Of a stretch of 64,000 nucleotides of DNA, positions 27,055 to 35,331 are shown piece after piece (the first letter of the stretch is position 1; each line of letters starts with the position of its first letter). This DNA is from Gordonia neofelifaecis NRRL B-59395 (GTDB lineage Bacteria; Actinomycetota; Actinomycetes; Mycobacteriales; Mycobacteriaceae). The stretch lies in assembly GCF_000192435.1 (NCBI RefSeq), contig NZ_AEUD01000017.1, positions 1-64,000 on the forward strand, in the 5' to 3' direction. The notes beneath the pieces are model-generated. The model saw only the letters and a list, made by a program, of their open reading frames with translations. It did no database searches and was not told the DNA's origin. The translations under genes and the position numbers were made by a program.

Positions 27055-27735
27055 GTGCACTCTCAACGCGTCAGATGCGGCCTGATCGGTTTGATGCTGG
27101 TGCTGGCGGGCATCTGTTACTCGTCGTGGATTCTCGACTTCTTCTTCCATTCCGGCCTCGACCCGATGCGGTCGTTCCTGTCCGAACTCGACAGCGGGCA
27201 CATGCCGCATCGCAACGTCTACGTCGCCGGGGACGTCCTCACCGGGGTCTTCACCCTGGCCGCGGCGGTCGGGTTGCTGTTTCCGCCGCGCCTGGTGCGG
27301 AACAAGTTCTCGATCACGGCGGCGATCGCGATCGGCGCGTTCGGCGCCTCGACGATCGCGGACGCGCTGATGCCGATCGAGTGCCTCGCGGGCCGCGATC
27401 CGGGATGCCCAGACCAGTCGCGCGGACTGCTGCCGCAGCTCGAGCACATCCATGCGCTGACGAGTTCGCTGGCGGTCATCGCGATCTTCGTCGCCATGGT
27501 CGCGGCGTCGCTGGCCGCCTGGCGTAGACAGGACTGGCAGTGGTTGCGGTACGGCGGCGGTGTGGTGTTCGCGATTGTCGTGCTGGCCACCGTGTGGATG
27601 CTGGCGGCCGACCGCCTGGGCGGCGACTACCGACTCGGCTTGGCCCAGCGCATCCAGGTCGGCGGCATGAGCGTGTGGATGGCTTTCTGGGGTGTGGCGA
27701 TCTCCCGATGGGGTCGAGTCACCGAATCTCGCTGA
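27055..27735 (+). CDS. DUF998 family membrane protein
   Basis: The 226-residue protein has about six membrane helices. The DUF998 layout is seen as CGLIGLMLVLAGICYSSW, then FLSELDSGHMPHRNVY with the conserved SEL and N/R loop, VYVAGDVLTGVFTLAA, a Cys-containing extracellular loop (PIECLAGRDPGCPDQS) and EHIHALTSSLAVIAIFVA. No enzymatic role is established for the family. It converges on the phosphatase gene, with 19 bp between the ends. Confidence 0.8.
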   Translation: MHSQRVRCGLIGLMLVLAGICYSSWILDFFFHSGLDPMRSFLSELDSGHMPHRNVYVAGDVLTGVFTLAAAVGLLFPPRLVRNKFSITAAIAIGAFGASTIADALMPIECLAGRDPGCPDQSRGLLPQLEHIHALTSSLAVIAIFVAMVAASLAAWRRQDWQWLRYGGGVVFAIVVLATVWMLAADRLGGDYRLGLAQRIQVGGMSVWMAFWGVAISRWGRVTESR

Positions 27736-27754
27736 GGTCTGCGAGCGGCCGTGA

Positions 27755-28825
27755 TCAGCGGCGATACGTCGTCGTGAACGCCGTTCGGGATGCGCTTCCG
27801 GTCGCAGACACCTCGTGCGCGGTCAGCGTCACCGAGTCCGCACTGATGTCGAGCGTCATGAATCCGCGGTCGGTGTAGTTCTCGTACCTGGCGCGGAACC
27901 GCCCGGTGGATCGGCTGTTCACCGACTTCGCTGCCGCGCCCGAGACGATCTGGCGCGTCCCGCGCAGACCAGCGACGTTCTCCAGCACCTGCTGACTGTG
28001 GTCGTGACCGGAGAACAGGAAGTGCGCGCGACCGGCGACGTGGTCGGAGATGAACCGTTTCATCTCCGCGCCGTTGAGCGGCGCGGGGAGTCCGTCGAAG
28101 TCGCCTGCCGGGCCGTGCGGGCCGTTGTTGGCGTACGGGTGGTGGGTGCAGACGATCTTCCACGGTGCGGTGGACGTGCGGAGCGCCTTGTCGAGCCATG
28201 TCGCCTGCCGGGTCATGTAGTGCCCGCCCGGTTCCCACTCGGGCGAGAGGAACGGCGGGATGTACGCGGCGAGGGGATTCATGTCGAGGACGAAGACATC
28301 GGCCACACCGAGCGGCACCGAGTAGTACCGCGCGGGCATGTACCAGCGCCGGGAGCGTCGGTGGTACGCGACTTCGGCGTCGCCGCGGTGAAGCCAGCCG
28401 CCGTCGCCGGGGAAGATCGCGGTGTTGTCGTGATTGCCGAGGGCCATCAGCCACGGGAAGTCGAGGCCGGTGTTGGGCTTCTCGAACTTGGTCGAGAACT
28501 GCGTGTCGTCGGGGCCGGTGGGGCCCGCCTCGTAGATGTTGTCGCCGAGTCCGAAGGCGATGTCGAAGGGGTTGGCGGCGTGCAGCTTTCGCGCGGCGGA
28601 GGTGACCGCGTACTGGGGCTTCTCGCCGGTGCCCGCATCGCCCGTGACGAGGACGCGGAGGTGGGACTCCCCGGTGGGCAGGGGGAACCGCGTTGCGGCG
28701 GCGGCCGTTCCGCCGCCCGTGGCGAGGCCGCCGAGGCCGGCCGCGGCACTGACTGCGGCGGCGCCGGCGAGGAAGGAGCGACGATCGAGGCCGCGCGCGT
28801 GCGGCTGAGGGCTGTTCTCGGTCAT
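27755..28825 (-). CDS. Tat-exported calcineurin-like metallophosphoesterase
   Basis: The 356-residue protein starts with a twin-arginine signal (GLDRRSFLAGAAAVSAAAGL) and continues as a purple-acid-phosphatase-like metallophosphoesterase: LVTGDAGTGEK, GLGDNIYEAG, MALGNHDN, CTHHPYAN and FLFSGHDHSQQ supply the di-metal ligands in order. It should hydrolyse phosphate esters outside the membrane. It is divergent from a phoD-type gene, suggesting shared control by phosphate starvation; the shared 117-bp gap contains GTTCAC-like hexamers. Confidence 0.9.
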   Translation of the reverse strand: MTENSPQPHARGLDRRSFLAGAAAVSAAAGLGGLATGGGTAAAATRFPLPTGESHLRVLVTGDAGTGEKPQYAVTSAARKLHAANPFDIAFGLGDNIYEAGPTGPDDTQFSTKFEKPNTGLDFPWLMALGNHDNTAIFPGDGGWLHRGDAEVAYHRRSRRWYMPARYYSVPLGVADVFVLDMNPLAAYIPPFLSPEWEPGGHYMTRQATWLDKALRTSTAPWKIVCTHHPYANNGPHGPAGDFDGLPAPLNGAEMKRFISDHVAGRAHFLFSGHDHSQQVLENVAGLRGTRQIVSGAAAKSVNSRSTGRFRARYENYTDRGFMTLDISADSVTLTAHEVSATGSASRTAFTTTYRR

Positions 28826-28847
28826 GGTCGGATGGTTTCACGCTCAA

Positions 28848-28868
28848 GTGAACGAGAACGGCGTGAAT
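28848..28868. promoter_or_regulatory. Candidate PHO-type hexamers between divergent phosphatase genes
   Basis: Read on the minus strand, three hexamers ATTCAC, GTTCTC and GTTCAC lie within 21 bp, between the two Tat-exported phosphatase genes. Actinobacterial phosphate-starvation regulators (PhoP in Streptomyces, RegX3 in mycobacteria) recognise direct repeats of GTTCAC-like units. The spacing here (9 and 6 bp) is not the canonical 11 bp, so the assignment is tentative. Confidence 0.3.
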
Positions 28869-28942
28869 TCAACACATCTCGCAAGATCGACGTTCGGCGG
28901 CGTTCATTCGCCGGCAACCTGCCTCTGCCAGCGTTGCTCGCG

Positions 28943-30628
28943 ATGTCTGAGAAGCGAAACTCCCTCCCTGTCTCCCGTCGTACGTTCATGGGCGCGGCCG
29001 GCGCCGGCGCCCTGGCGCTCGGCGTCCCCGCTGTCGCCTCGACTGCCGCCGGTGCCGCACGCGGTGACACCCCCTCGCGCCTGGTATTCCAGCACGGGGT
29101 GGCCTCGGGTGACCCGCTCCCGGGCGGGGTGATCCTGTGGACGCGAGTCACACCCACCGCCGACGCCGCGCCGGGGTCTGGGCGCGGCGGGCGGTCGTCG
29201 CTGATCTGGGAGGTGGCGGCGGACCGTTCGTTCGGCTCGGTGGTCGTCTCGGGGGCCGTGTCGACCGACGCCTCTCGGGATCACACGGTCAAGGTCGACG
29301 TCTCGGGACTCGCGCCGAAAGCCTTGTACTGGTACCGATTCCGGGTAACGGGCGGTCCGGCGGCGGGTGCGGTCTCCACGGTCGGCCGGACCAAGACCGC
29401 GCCGGCCACCGACGCCGACGTGGCGAAGGTGAAGTTCGGCGTGGTCAGCTGCTCCAACTGGGAGGCGGGCTACTTCGCGGCGTACCGGCATCTGGCGAAG
29501 CGGTCCGAACTCGACGCCGTCGTGCACCTCGGCGATTACATCTACGAGTACGGCGCGGGGGAGTACGGCGGAAAGAACGGCCCGGTCCGGACGCACCGGC
29601 CCGCGCATGACATCGTCTCGCTCGCCGACTACCGGATCCGGCACGGGCAGTACAAGACCGACCCCGATCTGCAGCAGCTGCATGGCACGCTCCCGTTCAT
29701 CGTGACGTGGGACGACCACGAGACCGCCGACAATTCGTACCGCTCCGGGGCGGAGAATCACGATCCGGCGAAGCAGGGGTCGTGGGCCGCACGGAAAGCC
29801 AACGCGGACAAGGCCTATTACGAGTGGATGCCGGTCCGGCCCGCGGTGTCGGCGGGGAACCGCCACATCTACCGCCGTCTGCGCTACGGCAGGCTGCTGG
29901 AACTGTCGATGCTCGACCTCCGCACGTACCGGGACAGGGAGGCGTCCCGCTTCGGCAAGCAGTCCGACAGCAACACGACGACCATCACCGGTCGCGCGCA
30001 GATGGAGTGGGCGTCGGGCGGCATCGTCACCTCACCCACCACCTGGCAGTTCATCGGGAACTCGGTGATGGTCGCCCCGTTCCTGCTGCCGCCGCTCAAT
30101 CCGGACACCACCAAGGCCCTCACCGACCTCGTCGGTATTCCCGAGCACGGCGTCCCGTTCAACACCGATCAGTGGGACGGGTACACGAAGGACCGGGCCA
30201 GGCTGCTCGACGCGGCCGATCGCGCGGGCCGGAAGAACGTCGTCTTTCTCACCGGCGACATCCACATGTCATGGGCCAACGACATTCCGCGCAACGCGGG
30301 CGACTATCCGCGGGCAGGGACGCTGGGCACCGAGTTCGTCGTCACCTCGGTGACCTCGAACAACGTCGACGACATGGTGAAGGCGCCGGAGCACACGGTC
30401 GGGAATGCGGCAGCGGCGGCGATTCAGGCGACGAACCATCACGCACGCTGGGTGGACACCGATGCCCACGGCTACGGCGTGCTGACCGTGACCTCCGCTG
30501 CGGCGCAGATGGACTGGTACTCGCTCAACGACCGCGCCGACAAGCACACGGGTGAGTACCACGCGCAGTCGTGGAAGGTCGGCGCCGGAACGCGACGGAT
30601 GACGAAGGCCGCGGGGCCTGCGCGATAG
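28943..30628 (+). CDS. phoD: Alkaline phosphatase D (PhoD-like), Tat-exported
   Basis: The 561-residue protein begins with a twin-arginine signal (LPVSRRTFMGAAGAGALALG). An N-terminal Ig-like PhoD domain (VFQHGVASGDPLPGGVILWT, then LYWYRFRV) precedes the metallophosphatase core: FGVVSCSNWEAGYFAAYRHL, HLGDYIYEYG, VTWDDHETADN and VFLTGDIHMSWAN. PhoD enzymes are Ca/Fe-dependent phosphodiesterases and monoesterases that scavenge phosphate outside the cell. A far longer upstream frame is antisense to the divergent phosphatase and was rejected; the ATG used gives a normal signal peptide. Confidence 0.92.
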   Translation: MSEKRNSLPVSRRTFMGAAGAGALALGVPAVASTAAGAARGDTPSRLVFQHGVASGDPLPGGVILWTRVTPTADAAPGSGRGGRSSLIWEVAADRSFGSVVVSGAVSTDASRDHTVKVDVSGLAPKALYWYRFRVTGGPAAGAVSTVGRTKTAPATDADVAKVKFGVVSCSNWEAGYFAAYRHLAKRSELDAVVHLGDYIYEYGAGEYGGKNGPVRTHRPAHDIVSLADYRIRHGQYKTDPDLQQLHGTLPFIVTWDDHETADNSYRSGAENHDPAKQGSWAARKANADKAYYEWMPVRPAVSAGNRHIYRRLRYGRLLELSMLDLRTYRDREASRFGKQSDSNTTTITGRAQMEWASGGIVTSPTTWQFIGNSVMVAPFLLPPLNPDTTKALTDLVGIPEHGVPFNTDQWDGYTKDRARLLDAADRAGRKNVVFLTGDIHMSWANDIPRNAGDYPRAGTLGTEFVVTSVTSNNVDDMVKAPEHTVGNAAAAAIQATNHHARWVDTDAHGYGVLTVTSAAAQMDWYSLNDRADKHTGEYHAQSWKVGAGTRRMTKAAGPAR

Positions 30629-30637
30629 TCCTGCGGA

Positions 30638-30665
30638 CGATATCTCGGTGATATCATAAAGATAG
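30638..30665. promoter_or_regulatory. AT-rich repeat/promoter region before the SPFH-Arc operon
   Basis: In a GC-rich background, this 28-bp stretch carries two GATATC palindromes separated by TCGGT, followed by ATAAAGATAG. The sequence TATC-N5-GATA is an inverted repeat overlapping TATCAT, which resembles a -10 hexamer. It lies 33-60 bp before the SPFH start. The downstream gene pair ends in an Arc-like DNA-binding protein, so autoregulation through these repeats is a reasonable guess. Confidence 0.4.
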
Positions 30666-30697
30666 CGGTGGGCGAATCCGCCGACGACGGAGGGACT

Positions 30698-31588
30698 GTG
30701 GCAGTGGATTTCCGGAAGGCATGGCGGACCAACGGATTCGTCGGACTCCTCGGCTCACTGATCGTGTTCATCGTCTGCGTGGTGCTCGTCATCGGCACCG
30801 TCGCGATGGTGGCCGACGGTTCGTCGGCGGCGCTGATCGTCGTGACCGTTGTCGCGGTCATCGTGGGCTTCTCGGCCCTCCTGGCCATGACCGGGCTGAC
30901 TGTGGTGAGCCCGAACGAGGCGAAGGTGCTGCAATTCTTCGGCCGGTACATCGGTTCGGTGAGCGAGTCGGGCTTCTACCTGGTGACCCCGCTGACCGAT
31001 CGTCGGACCATCTCGCTGCGGATCCGGAACTTCGAGACGCAGAAGCTGAAGGTCAACGACGCCGACGGCAACCCGGTGGAGATCGCGGCGGTCGTGGTCT
31101 ATCGCGTGGTCGACAGCTTCAAGGCCGCGTTCGCCGTCGACGACTACGAGGAGTACGTCGCCATCCAGTCCGAGGCCGCCGTCCGTCACCTCGCCACCAG
31201 CTATCCGTACGACTCCCATCAGGCGGACACCGTCAGCCTCCGCGACGGCGCGACCGTCGCCGAAGAGATGACCGTCGAACTGCGTGAGCGCACCCAGATG
31301 GCGGGGATCGAGATCATCGAGGCGCGGATCACGCACCTCGCGTACGCGCCGGAGATCGCGCAGGCGATGCTCGTCCGCCAGCAGGCGGCACAGGTGGTCG
31401 CCGCGCGGCAGCAGATCGTCGAAGGCGCGGTCGGGATGGTGGGTCTCGCGCTGGACCGCCTGGCGGAGCAGGGCGTCGTGGAACTCGACGAGGAGCGGCG
31501 CGCGGCGATGGTGTCGAACCTGTTGGTGGTCCTGTGCGGCGACCGTGCGACGCAGCCGGTCGTCAACACGGGAACCCTGTACGCCTGA
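30698..31588 (+). CDS. SPFH (band 7/stomatin-like) membrane protein
   Basis: The 296-residue protein has two N-terminal membrane helices (FVGLLGSLIVFIVCVVLVIG and LIVVTVVAVIVGFSALLAM). An SPFH domain follows: LTVVSPNEAKVLQFFGRYIG, then GNPVEIAAVVVYRVVDSFKA and ELRERTQMAGIEIIEARITH, then a coiled region MLVRQQAAQVVAARQQIV. SPFH proteins oligomerise into membrane microdomain scaffolds. The GTG start giving MAVDFRK follows GGAGGGACT. It overlaps the Arc-like gene by one base (TGATG), so the two are translated together. Confidence 0.85.
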   Translation: MAVDFRKAWRTNGFVGLLGSLIVFIVCVVLVIGTVAMVADGSSAALIVVTVVAVIVGFSALLAMTGLTVVSPNEAKVLQFFGRYIGSVSESGFYLVTPLTDRRTISLRIRNFETQKLKVNDADGNPVEIAAVVVYRVVDSFKAAFAVDDYEEYVAIQSEAAVRHLATSYPYDSHQADTVSLRDGATVAEEMTVELRERTQMAGIEIIEARITHLAYAPEIAQAMLVRQQAAQVVAARQQIVEGAVGMVGLALDRLAEQGVVELDEERRAAMVSNLLVVLCGDRATQPVVNTGTLYA

Positions 31589-31773
31589 TGGCCGAACAGT
31601 CGGGCGCTTCCCGTCCGGCGAAGCGCGAACCGAAGAAGGTGCTGCTGCGGCTGGACCCCGAGGTCCACGCGGCCATCGCCAAGTGGGCGGCCGACGATCT
31701 GCGCAGCGTGAACGCGCAGCTCGAGTACGCTCTACGGCTCGCGTTGAAGCATGCCGGTCGGGGGCCGAATTGA
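31588..31773 (+). CDS. Arc/ribbon-helix-helix-like small protein
   Basis: The 61-residue basic protein has an unstructured Lys/Arg-rich start and then a ribbon-helix-helix-like core: KKVLLRLDPEVHAAIAKWAA, followed by DDLRSVNAQLEYALRLALKH. This matches Arc-type repressors, where the strand KVLLRLD inserts into the DNA major groove. It is translationally coupled to the SPFH gene. I know of similar SPFH-Arc pairings in actinobacteria; the functional link, whether autoregulation or linking DNA to a membrane scaffold, is inference. Confidence 0.75.
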   Translation: MAEQSGASRPAKREPKKVLLRLDPEVHAAIAKWAADDLRSVNAQLEYALRLALKHAGRGPN

Positions 31774-31839
31774 GACGAATCGGCGAGGTCTGACGCTCGG
31801 GGCGCGGGAACCCGACGGGTGCCGGTACCGTCTCGACAC

Positions 31840-33033
31840 ATGTCCTCCTCTGCACCCAGGGTCCTCACGACCACCTCGCGCATGCCGTTCGCCGTGGACG
31901 AGATCCGCAAGTTGGGCGCAACCGGCCGGTTCGTCCTCGCCACCGACACTTTCGAAGCCGCGCCGGGCAGCCATTCGCGCGGCGCCTCGGCCCATGCCGT
32001 CACCCCCGCGCCGACTCAGCGGACCGGCGAGTTCATCGACTCGATCATCGATCTGATGAGCGAGCACGACATCAACTGGCTGCTGCCGATGTTCGAGGAC
32101 GTCTTCTACCTCTCGGCCCACCGCGAGAAGATTCTGGCCGCGCACCCCGAGGCCACGCTGTTCTTCCCCGGGTTCGACGCGCTGCACAAGGTGCACGACA
32201 AAGTCTCGTTCACCGAACTGTGCGGGGAACTCGGACTGCCGGTCGCCGAGCCGATCACGGCCACCGACGAGGAGCAGTTCAAGGCCGCCATCGGGAACTG
32301 GGACCACTGGTTCGCGCGCGCCGCCTACGGCCGCGGCGGCATGGACATCATCACCAACACCGGACCGCTGGCCGGCGACGGCGACATCGACGACATCCAT
32401 CCCACCGTCGACGACCCGTGGATGGTCCAGCAGTTCCTCAGCGGCACCGACCGCTGCAGCTGGAGCGTCGCGCACGAGGGCGAGATCGTCCTGCACTCTT
32501 GCTACGAGCACCCGCTGATGATCGACGACCGCGGCGGCATCGTCTTCGAATCGGTCGACTCGCCGCAGTCGCTGGAGGCCGCGCAGAGAATCGCCAAGGA
32601 GCTGAACTGGACCGGTCAGATCAGCTTCGACTACATGGTCACCGAGGACGGCACCCACTACATGGTGGAGTGCAACCCGCGTCCGACCGCCGGCTGCACC
32701 GTCGCAACTCCCGAGGAGTTCGACACCGCGCTGTTCAGCCCCGACGGCCTCGTCGTGGTGCCCGCCGGGCGCAAGAAGAAGATCGAGGTCGCGGTGGTGC
32801 GCGACACGCTGCGTCATCCGCTGCGGGCGCGCTCCAACCGCGCCGCCGCCAAGGGCGCCACCGACGTCTACTACGGCGATCACGACTACCTGCCGCTGCT
32901 GTACACGGCGCTGTCGCTGCAGCACATCCGCGCCTACCGCAAGGCCCTCGGGATGAATCGCAAGAAGGGCGAGCAACTCGTCGCGACGCAGTTCTTCGAC
33001 GTCCTGTACGACGGGGGCGGCATCAGCGTCTGA
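31840..33033 (+). CDS. ATP-grasp domain enzyme (second of two related copies)
   Basis: The 397-residue protein is related to the ATP-grasp enzyme at 20.2 kb. Both share an N-terminal Rossmann-like domain, a xLHxxxDKxSFxEL-type helix (LHKVHDKVSFTEL here, MLHNKFSFQEAL there), and the metal site VECNPRPT at about 276-283. The nucleotide-binding Lys of the first copy has no direct counterpart: the segment here reads WFARAAYGRGG, with Arg160 nearby. A basic linker (RHPLRARSNRAAAKGATD) and a C-terminal helical tail follow. Substrates are unknown. The ATG was preferred over a GTG 21 bp upstream. Confidence 0.82.
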   Translation: MSSSAPRVLTTTSRMPFAVDEIRKLGATGRFVLATDTFEAAPGSHSRGASAHAVTPAPTQRTGEFIDSIIDLMSEHDINWLLPMFEDVFYLSAHREKILAAHPEATLFFPGFDALHKVHDKVSFTELCGELGLPVAEPITATDEEQFKAAIGNWDHWFARAAYGRGGMDIITNTGPLAGDGDIDDIHPTVDDPWMVQQFLSGTDRCSWSVAHEGEIVLHSCYEHPLMIDDRGGIVFESVDSPQSLEAAQRIAKELNWTGQISFDYMVTEDGTHYMVECNPRPTAGCTVATPEEFDTALFSPDGLVVVPAGRKKKIEVAVVRDTLRHPLRARSNRAAAKGATDVYYGDHDYLPLLYTALSLQHIRAYRKALGMNRKKGEQLVATQFFDVLYDGGGISV

Positions 33034-33064
33034 GGACGCGGCGACGGCCCGGGTGCGGTTCCAG

Positions 33065-34393
33065 CTAGGGCGCCGGGAGCAGGCAGCTGCCGGGGGCCGC
33101 GACCAGTGAGCAGATGGTCGACGGCCTGCTGGGCCGGTACCGTGGGCCGACGCCGTTGGCGGCGGTGATCTTCCGGAAGGCGGCGACCGCGTCGGTCGGA
33201 ATCCGCTGCAGCGTCGGGTCACTCTTGACGTTCACCGTGTACAGGCCGAATCGCGGTGTGTAGCTGCCCCATTCGTAGTTGTCGGTGAGGCTCCAATAGT
33301 TCATGCCGATCACCGGCAGTCCGTCGCGCCGAGCCTTCTGCACCCAGTACACGAGGTCGCGCAGGTGGTCGGCGCGGCGGTATCCATCGGGTCGCGGCTT
33401 GCCGTTCTCCGTGGCCATCCCCGACTCCACGACGTAGAGCGGTTTGCCGGGGAAGCGTTGCGCCATGTCGCGCAGGGCGTAGTAGATGCCGTCGGCCGCG
33501 ATCGAGGCCTTCCAGAACTCGTTCTTCGCGGCGTATGCGGCGGTCGGGTCGGTCGGTGAGATCGAGTAGTAGTAATCGAGCCCCACGTAGTCGAGTTGAC
33601 CACGGACGCGGTTCAGGAACAGGCGGTCGAGCGCGGGTTCGACGGTCGGGATGTAGGCCACGTTGGAGCTGACCTGGGCGCCGGGTTCCTTCCAGTGGAT
33701 GTACCGGTAGATCTCCTGGTGCGCCGACACCAGCCTGTCGAACATCAGCATCGATGAGCGCTGCGAGATCCCGCCGTGCTGAACCTCTTTCAGTACGTAG
33801 GCGCTCGGCTCGTTGATGGTGATCCAGAGCGGGTGGTATTTGAGGTAGCGGTCGACGACGAGCTTGCTGTTCCGCAGCCAGGCGTCGAGGGTGCCCGCGT
33901 CCGCCCAGCCGCCGCGGTCGGCGATCCAGCCCGGATACACCCAGTGATCGAGGGTGATCATCGGCCGCATGCCCGCGTCGACGATGCTCTCGATGAGGTC
34001 GTCGTAATAGTCGAGTTCGCGAGCGTCCAGGAGGCCGGGCTGTGGCTCGATACGCGACCATTCGATGCCGACCCGGTAGACCTTGGCGCCGAGGTTCGCG
34101 GCGAGTGCGATGTCGGAGCGATAGCGGTGGCGGAAGTCGACCGATGTCCCGATCGCGTCGTCGGTCTTGCCGTCGGCGATGTAGCGCGTCCAATTGCTGT
34201 CCGGGGAGCTGCCCTCGGACTGGAACCCCGACGACGCGACGCCCCACAGGAAGCCTGAGGGCAGCCCGGCCGACGGTTTCGCCTGTGCCGGGGGCGCGCC
34301 GAGCGTCATGGCGGCGAGAAGGACTGCTACGAGAACGAACACACCGGTAGCGCGGGGCGGTCGACCGCGGCACCGCGTTGAAGCTCCCGGCAT
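33065..34393 (-). CDS. Secreted glycoside hydrolase family 1 beta-glycosidase-like protein
   Basis: The 442-residue protein has a signal peptide (VFVLVAVLLAAMTLGAPPAQ, cleavage near residue 38) and a GH1 TIM barrel: GFLWGVASSGFQSEG, YRVGIEWSRIEPQPG, the acid/base Glu195 in TINEPSAYV, the nucleophile Glu323 in LYVVESGMATENG, and MNYWSLTDNYEWG. It would cleave beta-glucosides or related sugars outside the cell. GH1 enzymes are usually cytosolic, so the export signal is noteworthy. The last 40 residues contain two cysteines that could form a disulfide. Its start lies 67 bp inside the HNH-containing frame upstream. Confidence 0.88.
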   Translation of the reverse strand: MPGASTRCRGRPPRATGVFVLVAVLLAAMTLGAPPAQAKPSAGLPSGFLWGVASSGFQSEGSSPDSNWTRYIADGKTDDAIGTSVDFRHRYRSDIALAANLGAKVYRVGIEWSRIEPQPGLLDARELDYYDDLIESIVDAGMRPMITLDHWVYPGWIADRGGWADAGTLDAWLRNSKLVVDRYLKYHPLWITINEPSAYVLKEVQHGGISQRSSMLMFDRLVSAHQEIYRYIHWKEPGAQVSSNVAYIPTVEPALDRLFLNRVRGQLDYVGLDYYYSISPTDPTAAYAAKNEFWKASIAADGIYYALRDMAQRFPGKPLYVVESGMATENGKPRPDGYRRADHLRDLVYWVQKARRDGLPVIGMNYWSLTDNYEWGSYTPRFGLYTVNVKSDPTLQRIPTDAVAAFRKITAANGVGPRYRPSRPSTICSLVAAPGSCLLPAP

Positions 34394-35331
34394 GAATGTG
34401 ACGGTAGTCTCATTCGGCTGATAAGTGCCCCATTCGCTAGGACAGGTGTCTGAGATCGATCGTCGGCGATCACCAGGTTCGCGGGCCGCTTGCTGACTCC
34501 GGCGCAGTGACCAGGTCGGACTCGCGCAGCCATGAGCCCCCGGCCCGCATCGGCGGGGGAGGGGGCTACGAGCAGGTGGGCCAGGTACCGCTCAGCGGTC
34601 GAGGCCACCGAGTCCGGCGGGGCGTGGGGGAGCACCCGCGGCAGCAACTCTCTGACCTGACCGGCGTGGTGGATGGGGTTGACCTGCCACGGCCCGTCGA
34701 TGGTGGCCGGTCGCCACACCATGCGTCCCTGGTTCGGGCCGTCGGTGAGAACGATCGTCTCCCACTGGCCGCGGCGGCGGCCGACGGAACGATTGTGGCG
34801 GGGGCCCGCCGCGCCCATGGCGTCGATGTCCGTGCGACCGCCTTCTGCCCAATCAGGGGCATGATGAGCTTCGGTCTGCGCGAACGGACGGTCGCAGCTG
34901 GGACCGGTGCAGCCGCGGTCTCGGGCGAACAGTGCCAGGCGCTGAGCCTTATTTGCGAAGCGCGCGCCGCGCGCCTGATAGAGCACCTCGCTGGTGTGCT
35001 TCCGGAACACAGTCAGATGCTGGGTCGCGTGCGCGGCGAGGGTGACGAGTTCGCCGACCGGCACGCGAGTACCGGTCGCGGTCAACGCGATTCCGGCGTG
35101 AGCGGCCAGCTCCTGGTCGGTCACGGTGATGACCAACTCGGCCGGAATCCGATCCGGACCGCCGAGTCCTCCATGGCCGAGAACGTAGTCGCACAGCGCG
35201 ACCAGCGCATCATGGTTCCGCTGCGCGGCACTGCGCAGATCGTTCTCGCGGGCGGCGACCAGCTGGTCGTGATCGAGGCCGGGTGCGTCGACGGCCCCGT
35301 GTGGCGAGTGAGGGTCCGCGGGGTTGTTCAT
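34327..35331 (-). CDS. DUF222/HNH endonuclease protein, C-terminal part (split gene)
   Basis: The 334-residue frame begins MNNPADPHSPHGAVDAPG and encodes the second half of a '13E12-like' DUF222-HNH protein. It contains QRNHDALVALCDYV, RGARFANKAQRLALFARDRG, CTGPSCDRPFAQTEAHHAPD, then WAEGGRTDID and RHNRSVGRRRGQWE: the HNH nuclease with Cys pairs and the catalytic His-His. It follows directly on the N-terminal frame with an ATGA overlap. The last 80 residues are unlike the family and overlap the GH1 start by 67 bp, so the true end may be disturbed too. Confidence 0.75.
   Translation of the reverse strand: MNNPADPHSPHGAVDAPGLDHDQLVAARENDLRSAAQRNHDALVALCDYVLGHGGLGGPDRIPAELVITVTDQELAAHAGIALTATGTRVPVGELVTLAAHATQHLTVFRKHTSEVLYQARGARFANKAQRLALFARDRGCTGPSCDRPFAQTEAHHAPDWAEGGRTDIDAMGAAGPRHNRSVGRRRGQWETIVLTDGPNQGRMVWRPATIDGPWQVNPIHHAGQVRELLPRVLPHAPPDSVASTAERYLAHLLVAPSPADAGRGLMAARVRPGHCAGVSKRPANLVIADDRSQTPVLANGALISRMRLPSHSCRELQRGAAVDRPALPVCSFS

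Noticed and set aside
27815-28942. 376-codon N-terminal extension of PhoD
   Set aside because: It is antisense to the divergent phosphatase; a normal Tat signal starts at the internal ATG 28943.
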